Assembly (NCBI GenBank): GCA_003449615.1
Contig: DMHA01000252.1
Coordinates: 1 to 5,044, forward strand
Source: Flavobacterium sp.
Lineage (GTDB): Bacteria > Bacteroidota > Bacteroidia > Flavobacteriales > Flavobacteriaceae
Length of the DNA stretch: 5,044 bases
Reading direction: 5' to 3'
Shown here piece after piece: positions 1-4,115 of the stretch. The translations under genes and the position numbers were made by a program. How positions within the stretch are numbered: the stretch's first letter is position 1; each line of letters opens with the position of its first letter. The notes beneath the pieces are model-generated. The model saw nothing but the letters and a program-made list of their open reading frames with translations. It did not search any database and was not told where the DNA came from.

Positions 1-1221
1 GGCGAAAAAAGAATTTTGGCGATTGATCCAGGATTTCGTTCCGGTTGCAAAGTGGTTTGTCTGGACGAAAAAGGCGATTTGCTGTACAATGAAACCATTT
101 ATCCACACGCACCACAGAACGAAACCGCTATGGCGATGAAAAAGATAAAATCGATGGTTAATGCCTATCAAATCGATGCGATTTCCATCGGGAACGGAAC
201 GGCTTCGAGAGAAACCGAATTCTTTATCAAGAAAATTGCTTTCGAAACTCGAGCCGCAGGCGAACAGGGCGGAGCCAAACCCGTCCAAGTTTTCATCGTT
301 TCCGAAGCGGGCGCCTCGGTCTATTCGGCTTCGAAAATTGCTCGAGAAGAATTCCCCAATTACGATGTGACAGTTCGAGGTTCGGTTTCTATCGGCAGAA
401 GACTTTCTGATCCTTTGGCGGAATTGGTAAAAATCGACCCAAAAGCAATAGGAGTGGGGCAGTACCAGCACGATGTGGATCAAACAAAACTAAAAGAAGA
501 GTTGGACAATACCGTAATTCGTTGCGTAAATTCAGTGGGAATAAACATCAACACGGCGAGCAAACATTTGTTGGGTTATGTGAGTGGAATAGGAGAGAAG
601 CTGGCCGAAAATATCGTACAATATCGCTCGGAAAACGGCCCATTTGAAGATAGAAAACAGCTGAAAAAAGTGCCTCGATTGGGCGAAAAAGCCTATCAAC
701 AAGGCGTTGCTTTTATTCGAATTAAAGACGGAAAAAATCCATTAGATAATTCGGCAGTACATCCCGAAGCCTATCCAATTGTCGAAAAAATGGCAAAAGA
801 TTTGAAATTGTCTGTCAATGATTTAATCGCCAATAAGGAAAAAACAGCAATAATCAAACCCGAAAATTATATAACATCAGAAATTGGAATTTTAGGAATA
901 AAAGACATCGTCAAAGAACTCGAAAAACCAGGATTAGATCCTAGAAAGTCAGCCAAAATCTTTGAATTTGACCCGAATGTAAAAACCATTAAAGACCTGA
1001 AAACTGGAATGATTTTGCCAGGAATTGTCAACAACATTACCAATTTTGGTTGTTTTGTTGATATTGGTTTGAAAGAAAGTGGTTTGGTTCACATTTCCCA
1101 ACTCAAAGCAGGTTTTGTGAGCGATGTGAATGAAGTGGTCAAATTGCACCAACACGTTACCGTAAAAGTTGTTGAAGTGGATGAAGATAGAAAGAGAATT
1201 CAGTTGACGATGGTAATTTAA
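1..1221 (+). CDS. tex: Tex transcription accessory protein, C-terminal part (5' end outside window)
   Basis: Tex is a cytoplasmic RNA-binding protein that associates with transcription and ribosomes. The reading frame is open from base 1 and gives 406 residues before the stop. Domains in order: a YqgF/RNase H-like domain opening with ILAIDPGFRSGCK (residues 5-17) and running to about 125; paired helix-hairpin-helix motifs at about 176-243 (NINTASKHLLGYVSGIGEKL, then the RLGEKAYQQG stretch); the following HhH-type segment (NPLDNSAVHPEAYPIVE); and a C-terminal S1 RNA-binding domain at about 333-405 (GMILPGIVNNITNFGCFVDI, then GLVHISQL and DRKRIQLTM). Family members are usually about 700-780 residues, so roughly the first 300 are missing because the window starts inside the gene. 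The TTG at base 16 is the leucine of ILAIDPG and not a start. The C terminus just after RIQLTM is normal for Tex. Identification is firm from domain order. Confidence 0.96.
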   Translation, partial: GEKRILAIDPGFRSGCKVVCLDEKGDLLYNETIYPHAPQNETAMAMKKIKSMVNAYQIDAISIGNGTASRETEFFIKKIAFETRAAGEQGGAKPVQVFIVSEAGASVYSASKIAREEFPNYDVTVRGSVSIGRRLSDPLAELVKIDPKAIGVGQYQHDVDQTKLKEELDNTVIRCVNSVGININTASKHLLGYVSGIGEKLAENIVQYRSENGPFEDRKQLKKVPRLGEKAYQQGVAFIRIKDGKNPLDNSAVHPEAYPIVEKMAKDLKLSVNDLIANKEKTAIIKPENYITSEIGILGIKDIVKELEKPGLDPRKSAKIFEFDPNVKTIKDLKTGMILPGIVNNITNFGCFVDIGLKESGLVHISQLKAGFVSDVNEVVKLHQHVTVKVVEVDEDRKRIQLTMVI

Positions 1222-1259
1222 AAATTCCAAAAAAGAAATTCCAAATTCCAATTTGGAAT
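1218..1259 (-). repeat. Interspersed repeat, copy 1 (inverted)
   Basis: Read on the minus strand this stretch contains TTGGAATTTGGAATTTC, then TTTTTTGGAATTTTTAAA. The same pattern, a doubled TTTGGAAT unit, a short T- or A-rich spacer and a second TTGGAA-ATTTAAA block, recurs at 2219-2260 and 3185-3220 on the plus strand. All three copies are intergenic. Whether it is a mobile or recombinational repeat, or a recurrent terminator sequence of this genome, cannot be told from one window. Confidence 0.5.
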
Positions 1260-1430
1260 GAATCATAAGCAATGGAATTAAATAAATAGAAGAATAATTT
1301 TTTATTTGGTTTTTATTTTTTAATTTTAAAGCGAAATATAAAGTATTTAGGATTCCAAAAACCGTTATGAGCATATAACAAAGAATGATATTTTATATAA
1401 AAAATAATGTTTAACAAAAAAAAATGAATT
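1222..1430. other. AT-rich intergenic stretch
   Basis: Apart from the repeat and hairpin just after tex, this 209-base gap is very AT-rich, with T-runs around 1297-1330. I see no convincing gene in it on either strand. A long minus-strand open frame overlapping its left part runs into tex and is a shadow. No TAnnTTTG box precedes the small gene at 1431, so its promoter is unresolved. Confidence 0.5.
1238..1259. terminator. Hairpin after tex
   Basis: A perfect 9-base inverted repeat (ATTCCAAAT / ATTTGGAAT, 1238-1246 and 1251-1259) with a 4-base loop lies 16 bases after the tex stop. It is not followed by a T-run on the plus strand. The sequence before it is A-rich, so the T-tract of a classical intrinsic terminator would be on the minus strand. 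It may still end or stabilise the tex transcript. It is part of the repeat annotated at 1218-1259. Confidence 0.5.
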
Positions 1431-1601
1431 ATGAAACCATCTTCACCAAAAACAATGATTTGGCTAATTGCAATGATATCTGGAATAGCAGGAATAGCAG
1501 GTCATTTTGCTAACATCCCATTTGTTTCAGTATATAATTATTGGCTATTATTGATAGGCTTTGTTTTATTGGCTTTAGGAACAACATTTAAAGGGATGTA
1601 A
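1431..1601 (+). CDS. Small two-helix membrane protein, function unknown
   Basis: A 56-residue protein beginning MKPSSPKTMIWLIAMISGIA. It has two predicted membrane segments: about residues 9-27, which include a GIAGIAG run, and about 36-52 (NYWLLLIGFVLLALG). They are joined by a short loop, HFANIPFVSVY, and the protein ends TTFKGM. Two close hydrophobic helices with a short charged N terminus suggest an integral inner-membrane protein. From memory, similar short proteins ending in a WLLLIGFVLLALGT-like helix are common hypothetical proteins in Flavobacterium, but no function is known to me. The ATG at 1431 follows an A-rich leader typical of Bacteroidota. A nearby ATG at 1424 is in another frame and encodes only 28 unremarkable residues. 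The gene stands alone and is followed by a strong terminator 110 bases downstream. Confidence 0.75.
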   Translation: MKPSSPKTMIWLIAMISGIAGIAGHFANIPFVSVYNYWLLLIGFVLLALGTTFKGM

Positions 1602-1710
1602 TTAGTGTTTTAAAGGGTTTAGGGTTCTAACTTTAACGGAGGTTTTTTAGCCGCCACAGAATCTTTTTGGATTACGGATTAGCACCAATTAAAATATTCT
1701 AAAATTTATT

Positions 1711-1745
1711 CACACGAATTTCATAAGAATTCGTGTGATTTTTTC
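1711..1745 (+). terminator. Strong intrinsic terminator
   Basis: A perfect 10-base stem (CACACGAATT at 1711-1720, AATTCGTGTG at 1728-1737) with a 7-base loop is followed at once by ATTTTTTTC. This is a textbook rho-independent terminator on the plus strand. It probably ends the transcript of the small membrane protein and insulates the downstream toxin-antitoxin region. Confidence 0.85.
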
Positions 1746-1753
1746 TATGGTTC

Positions 1754-1773
1754 ATCCCGAAAATTATCGGGAT
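1754..1773. terminator. Second hairpin, terminator-like
   Basis: A 7-base perfect stem, ATCCCGA (1754-1760) and TCGGGAT (1767-1773), encloses a 6-base loop. T-rich sequence follows, loosely at first and then as long T-runs at 1789-1805. ATCCCGA/TCGGGAT hairpins are, from memory, frequent between genes in flavobacteria. It may be a backup terminator just after the one at 1711-1745. Confidence 0.5.
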
Positions 1774-1861
1774 TTCGGTTTTGGTTTACTTTTTTCCTTT
1801 TTTTTAAAAGTGTTTGCAAATGGTTGAAAATGGAACTATAACGAAGAATAAAATAACGGAT

Positions 1862-1869
1862 TAAATTTG
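1862..1869 (+). promoter_or_regulatory. Candidate -7 promoter box (TAAATTTG) before the DUF433 remnant
   Basis: TAAATTTG fits the Bacteroidota -7 consensus TAnnTTTG and lies 19 bases before the ATG at 1889. No TTG lies at the expected -33 distance, so only half the promoter is visible. The call is tentative because such boxes occur by chance in AT-rich DNA. Confidence 0.35.
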
Positions 1870-1888
1870 AACATTAAATCAATTGATT

Positions 1889-2118
1889 ATGGAAAATTGG
1901 CAAAAACACATCAGTATAAATCCAGAAATTAGAAGCGGAAAACCTTGTGTTTCTGGCACAAGAATTACATTTTCAGATGTTTTGTTTTACCTTGCATCCG
2001 GAATGATAATTGAAGAAATTATTGAAGATTTTCGGTTTTAGATAAACAAAAAATAATTGCAACACTTTCATTTGCGGCGTATCGTGATAGTATGACTAAA
2101 ATTGCTTTTGCATCATAG
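1889..2118 (+). pseudogene. DUF433-family antitoxin, broken by a one-base frameshift
   Basis: The frame from ATG 1889 reads MENWQKHISINPEIRSGKPC and continues VSGTRITFSDVLFYLASGMI. This is the DUF433 signature: I-I-N/D-P-x-I-x-x-GKPC-x-x-GTRI followed by a helix-turn-helix-like segment. It runs EEIIEDF and then stops at TAG 2039-2041 after 50 residues. Restoring one base near 2033 (GATTTTCGG to GATTTTCCGG) gives EDFPVLDKQKIIATLSFAAY, then RDSMTKIAFAS, ending at TAG 2116-2118. The repaired 76-residue length and the D-F-P-x-L motif are exactly as the family expects. DUF433 proteins are usually antitoxins encoded just upstream of a DUF5615 PIN-like toxin. The gene is therefore probably inactive, although a 50-residue product could still be made. 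A sequencing error is the alternative. Confidence 0.82.
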
Positions 2119-2214
2119 TTATTAAAAACCAAAAAAATTATAGAATTCAACAACCAAATAACATCGTTTATTAATTCTATTGAAAGTTATATTTTCGAGA
2201 TTTACTCCAATTAA
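2119..2214 (+). pseudogene. Probable C-terminal remnant of a DUF5615/PIN-like toxin
   Basis: Immediately after the DUF433 stop, with no start codon, a frame of 31 codons reads LLKTKKIIEFNNQITSFINS and then IESYIFEIYSN before TAA at 2212-2214. DUF5615 toxins, the usual partners of DUF433 antitoxins, end in a helix of this type (leucine- and lysine-rich, then an acidic/aromatic LEI or FEI ending). The position directly behind the antitoxin fits. The N-terminal part with the acidic PIN-type active-site residues is absent, so no functional toxin could be made. The similarity is by eye over a short stretch; it could be an ordinary AT-rich open frame. Confidence 0.4.
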
Positions 2215-2218
2215 CACA

Positions 2219-2260
2219 TTTGGAATTTGGAATTTTTTGGTATTGGAAATTTAAAAAAAA
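2219..2260 (+). repeat. Interspersed repeat, copy 2
   Basis: It carries the doubled unit TTTGGAATTTGGAAT (2219-2233), a T-rich spacer, and ATTGGAAATTTAAA (about 2242-2255). It matches copy 3 (3185-3220) in the same orientation and copy 1 (1218-1259) in the opposite orientation. It sits between the dead DUF433 remnant and the intact toxin-antitoxin operon, and its TTG at 2243-2245 doubles as a promoter element. Confidence 0.55.
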
Positions 2261-2270
2261 GCTACCTTTG
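2243..2270 (+). promoter_or_regulatory. Promoter of the toxin-antitoxin operon
   Basis: TACCTTTG at 2263-2270 is a full match to the Bacteroidota -7 box TAnnTTTG. A TTG at 2243-2245 sits 17 bases upstream, a proper distance for the -33 element. The antitoxin ATG begins at 2275, only four bases after the box. The transcript should therefore start at or within a few bases of the start codon, making the message leaderless or nearly so. The same octamer serves tatA on the other strand. Confidence 0.7.
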
Positions 2271-2274
2271 TTTT

Positions 2275-2580
2275 ATGAAGAAAGAAATAACCATAAACGA
2301 CTTTTCGCAGTATCTTTTTTGGGATGTAGATTTGAATGATTTTGATTTTGAAAAGCACAAGTCTCATCTTATACATAAGGTTTTAGAATATGGATTTATT
2401 AAAGATTGGAAACTTTTAAAAGAACTTTACGGATTAGAAACCATTAAAAATGTTTCTCTAAATTTAAGAAGTCTTGATGCCGTAACGCTTTCTTATTTAT
2501 CTGCTATTTTTAAAATTGACAAAACCGAATTTAGATGTTACAAACACAGACAGTTGTACCCGAACTTATGGAACTCTTAA
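2275..2580 (+). CDS. DUF6922-like antitoxin of an AbiEii-type toxin-antitoxin pair
   Basis: A 101-residue cytoplasmic protein whose motifs match the small partner of AbiEii-type toxins in Bacteroidota: SQYLFWDVD (residues 11-19), VLEYGFIKDWKLLKELYG (36-53), SLNLRSLD (61-68) and the near-terminal FRCYKHRQLYPNLW (86-99). Family members are usually of this size. It is expected to neutralise the toxin encoded next and perhaps to regulate the operon, by analogy with other antitoxins; I see no obvious DNA-binding domain. ATG 2275 is chosen because the protein start fits the family and the promoter box ends at 2270. In-frame upstream codons, including a TTG at 2227, precede the promoter. Its last 46 bases overlap the toxin gene in a different frame, so the two are almost certainly co-translated. 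Confidence 0.8.
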   Translation: MKKEITINDFSQYLFWDVDLNDFDFEKHKSHLIHKVLEYGFIKDWKLLKELYGLETIKNVSLNLRSLDAVTLSYLSAIFKIDKTEFRCYKHRQLYPNLWNS

Positions 2581-3146
2581 AAAAAATTATGTCTGAAAAA
2601 CTATTTTCAGATTTTAATTTAGTTGGAGGAACAGCATTAGCTTTACAAATGGGTCATCGAAATTCAATTGATATTGATTTATTTGGAAATTCAGAAATTA
2701 ACCCCGAACTATTTATTGAAAAACTTTCTGAATTTGGAGAAGTAAATGTAGCACAAAGCACAAAAAATATTTTGATTACAAAAATCGACGATGTTAAAGT
2801 AGACTTTGTAAACTATAAATATCCACTACTTTCAGATTGTTTGTTTGTAGAAAATATTAGAATGATTTCTACCAAAGATATTGCCGCAATGAAATTAAAC
2901 GCTATTGCAGGTCGAGGAAGCAAAAAAGATTTTATTGATTTGTACTTTTTATTGAATGAATATCCACTCGAAGATATTTTATCTTTTTACAAAAAAAAAT
3001 ATCACGATGGTTCCGTTTTTATGGTTCAAAAAAGTTTAACCTATTTTGAAGATGCCAATTCGCAACTACAACCCAAAATGTTCAAAGATTTCAACTGGGA
3101 AACCTGCAAGCAAAAAATAATTGAAGAAGTTTTGAAATTAGAATAA
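2535..3146 (+). CDS. AbiEii/AbiGii-type nucleotidyltransferase toxin
   Basis: A 203-residue protein of the nucleotidyltransferase AbiEii/AbiGii toxin family. These enzymes transfer nucleotides to cellular targets (tRNA in studied relatives), stopping growth and in some cases blocking phage. Visible motifs: LVGGTALALQMGHRNSIDID (residues 29-48) with the catalytic G-G-T...D-I-D pattern (D46, D48) and following LF; a third likely acidic residue in KVDFVNY (D90); and the family's downstream block DIAAMKLNAI, then GRGSKKDFIDLYFLL (about 115-140). All expected catalytic residues are present and length is typical, so it looks intact. The start MLQTQTVVPELMELLKKIM is the usual N terminus of this family and lies inside the antitoxin gene (46-base overlap, different frame), which implies translational coupling. 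The exact substrate cannot be inferred here. Phage defence is possible but not shown. Confidence 0.88.
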   Translation: MLQTQTVVPELMELLKKIMSEKLFSDFNLVGGTALALQMGHRNSIDIDLFGNSEINPELFIEKLSEFGEVNVAQSTKNILITKIDDVKVDFVNYKYPLLSDCLFVENIRMISTKDIAAMKLNAIAGRGSKKDFIDLYFLLNEYPLEDILSFYKKKYHDGSVFMVQKSLTYFEDANSQLQPKMFKDFNWETCKQKIIEEVLKLE

Positions 3147-3159
3147 AATTTAAAACAAA

Positions 3160-3199
3160 ATCCCAAACCCCAACAAATTAATTGTTTGGAGTTTGGAAT
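3160..3199. terminator. Bidirectional hairpin between the toxin gene and tatA
   Basis: ATCCCAAACCCCAAC (from 3160) faces TGTTTGGAGTTTGGAAT (to 3199). The arms are complementary at 16 of 20 positions around an AATTAATT centre, giving a long imperfect stem. Read on the minus strand, the stem is followed by TTTTGTTTTAAATTTT, a good T-tract, so it is a terminator for tatA. It also lies 13 bases after the toxin stop and probably serves that convergent transcript too, without a clear T-run. Confidence 0.7.
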
Positions 3200-3220
3200 C
3201 TAAAAAATTGGAATTTAAAG
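3185..3220 (+). repeat. Interspersed repeat, copy 3
   Basis: TTTGGAGTTTGGAAT (3185-3199), an A-rich spacer, and ATTGGAATTTAAAG (3207-3220) line up with copy 2 at 2219-2260 in the same orientation. One substitution separates the first blocks and one indel plus few changes the second. It overlaps the 3' arm of the terminator hairpin. Together with copy 2 it brackets the intact toxin-antitoxin operon as direct repeats. Confidence 0.5.
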
Positions 3221-3225
3221 AAAAT

Positions 3226-3402
3226 CTATTCTTTAGGTTCGTCTGCTTTTTTATTCGCTGGTTGGTCATCTTTAGCAGCATTTTTGAATTCTTTGATTCC
3301 GCTACCCAAACCTTTCATTAATTCTGGAATTTTTTTACCACCAAAAAGTAACAAAACAACAGCCAAAACTATCAGTATTTCTGTTAAACCTATTCTTCCC
3401 AT
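3226..3402 (-). CDS. tatA: Sec-independent (Tat) protein translocase subunit TatA
   Basis: A 58-residue protein on the minus strand, starting at 3402, that reads [20 protein letters not shown] and then [20 protein letters not shown]. TatA oligomers form the membrane-permeable part of the twin-arginine pathway that exports folded proteins. Seen directly: a short N-terminal transmembrane helix (residues 6-20) with the polar residue E8; the hinge FGGKKIPEL (20-28), a TatA/TatE hallmark; the amphipathic helix (about 28-43) with the G-x-G-x-K-x-F-K pattern; and a charged, unstructured tail ([15 protein letters not shown]). Length is normal for Bacteroidota TatA. No tatC is in the window, as is common where Tat genes are scattered. 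It diverges from the M23-like gene and converges on the toxin gene. The same DNA read on the plus strand is a shadow frame. Confidence 0.95.
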   Translation of the reverse strand: MGRIGLTEILIVLAVVLLLFGGKKIPELMKGLGSGIKEFKNAAKDDQPANKKADEPKE

Positions 3403-3448
3403 AATATAATAATTTATTGCCGAAGCAAATTTGTACTAATTCTTGAGA

Positions 3449-3456
3449 CAAAGGTA
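3449..3456 (-). promoter_or_regulatory. Promoter -7 box of tatA (TACCTTTG on the minus strand)
   Basis: On the minus strand 3456 to 3449 reads TACCTTTG, matching TAnnTTTG and identical to the toxin-antitoxin operon box. It lies 46 bases before the tatA start, leaving a leader of about 40 bases. No clear TTG is visible at the -33 distance. Confidence 0.55.
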
Positions 3457-3576
3457 AATAGAATTACTTAACCTTAAATCATTTTAAGATATTATTTGGA
3501 TTTATAAGCAAATTTTTTCCGTTAAATCTAAATACAAACACCAACAAGAAAACAAGCGAATGATTGCATTTATTAT

Positions 3577-3584
3577 TATATTTG
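3577..3584 (+). promoter_or_regulatory. Promoter -7 box (TATATTTG) of the M23-like/GH3 operon
   Basis: TATATTTG matches the TAnnTTTG -7 consensus and ends 17 bases before the ATG at 3602, leaving a leader of roughly 10-12 bases. A TTG at 3564-3566 is too close to be the -33 element, so only the -7 part is supported. The region 3403-3601 is the shared divergent promoter region with tatA and shows no other feature. Confidence 0.55.
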
Positions 3585-3601
3585 TATCATAAACGCAAAA
3601 T

Positions 3602-4105
3602 ATGTCAGAAAACAGGCTTAAACGAAGAAAACTTCACAAAAAATTATTCACAAAAAACCGCTTGGTTATTTTGAACGATGAAACATTTGAAGAGCTTTTT
3701 TCCTTCAAACTCAATTTGATGAATGTTTTTGTAGCAGCCACTACGGGTGCTATTTTGTTGATTACTTTTACTACTTTTATTATTGCTTTCACTCCTTTAC
3801 GGGAATTTATTCCAGGATATTCTTCCTCTCAATTGAAAAAAGACGCTACCGAATTGGCCCTTAAATCCGATTCGTTGACCATAGCTTTGAAGCAAAACGA
3901 AGCCTATATCAAATCCATTCAAAAAGTATTGACTGGCAAATTGGAATATGCCAAATTCAATAAAGATTCTATTCTTTCTTCAACAGTTGAAGCTCAACCT
4001 GCAGTCGATTTATCTCCTTCTGAAGAAGAATTGGAACTCCGAAAAGAAGTAGCCACAGAAGAAAAAAATTCCAAATCCAACGCATCAAAAGCGAAAAAAA
4101 AATAA
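3602..4105 (+). CDS. Membrane-anchored protein resembling an M23 peptidase N-terminal region, without the peptidase domain
   Basis: A 167-residue protein with a basic cytoplasmic N terminus (MSENRLKRRKLHKKLFTKNR), the stretch LVILNDETFEELFSFKLN (21-38), one transmembrane helix (about 41-63), the motif FTPLREFIPGYSS (63-75), a probable coiled coil (about 77-111) and a Glu/Ser/Lys-rich tail ending SNASKAKKK. From memory, the order LVxLNxxTFEE-FSFKL / TM / FTPLREYIPGYSS / KKxATEL is the N-terminal half of M23/LytM-type proteins of about 290-330 residues found next to GH3 genes in flavobacteria. Their zinc-binding HxxxD and HLHFE motifs are absent here. It therefore cannot act as a peptidase, but could regulate or scaffold cell-wall enzymes at the periplasmic face. 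It is the first gene of an apparent operon with GH3. It may be a truncated form or a naturally short subfamily. Confidence 0.7.
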   Translation: MSENRLKRRKLHKKLFTKNRLVILNDETFEELFSFKLNLMNVFVAATTGAILLITFTTFIIAFTPLREFIPGYSSSQLKKDATELALKSDSLTIALKQNEAYIKSIQKVLTGKLEYAKFNKDSILSSTVEAQPAVDLSPSEEELELRKEVATEEKNSKSNASKAKKK

Positions 4106-4115
4106 CCCCCATCGA

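Larger units (their letters stand above)
1602..1888. other. Intergenic region with two hairpins, no gene seen
   Basis: This 287-base gap holds an intrinsic terminator (1711-1745), a second CCCGA/TCGGG hairpin (1754-1773) followed by long T-runs (1789-1805), and a candidate -7 box at 1862-1869. The part at 1650-1710, including a GCCGCCACAGAATC stretch and a GGATTACGGATT stretch, resembles low-complexity intergenic sequence I associate with flavobacterial genomes. I cannot assign it a function. No open frame of convincing quality lies here. Confidence 0.5.

Noticed and set aside
161..370. Plus-strand open frame of 69 codons inside tex
   Set aside because: It lies wholly within the well-supported tex frame, is rich in Ser, Arg and Pro, and shows no family motif; it is a shadow.
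949..1374. Minus-strand open frame of 141 codons across the tex 3' end
   Set aside because: More than half lies opposite the conserved S1 domain, and the rest reads the AT-rich gap; the translation has no recognisable domain.
1361..1380. GTTAT...ATAAC inverted pair considered as an attC-like or recombination site
   Set aside because: The stem is only five bases, it does not fit the GTTRRRY core, and no integrase or cassette structure is nearby.
1424..1510. Alternative ATG at 1424 giving a 28-residue peptide
   Set aside because: It is out of frame with the membrane protein and yields an unremarkable sequence; the frame from 1431 has clear helices.
2227..2274. Longer antitoxin start at the TTG at 2227
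   Set aside because: It would add residues encoded by the repeat and promoter, lies upstream of the -7 box, and the family starts near residue 1 of the ATG 2275 form.
1218..3220. CRISPR-like array, because the TTTGGAAT motif recurs
   Set aside because: There are only three imperfect copies, about 1 kb apart and in mixed orientation, with genes and not spacers between them.
3182..3409. Plus-strand open frame of 75 codons opposite tatA
   Set aside because: It is the antisense of an unmistakable TatA and begins inside the terminator hairpin.
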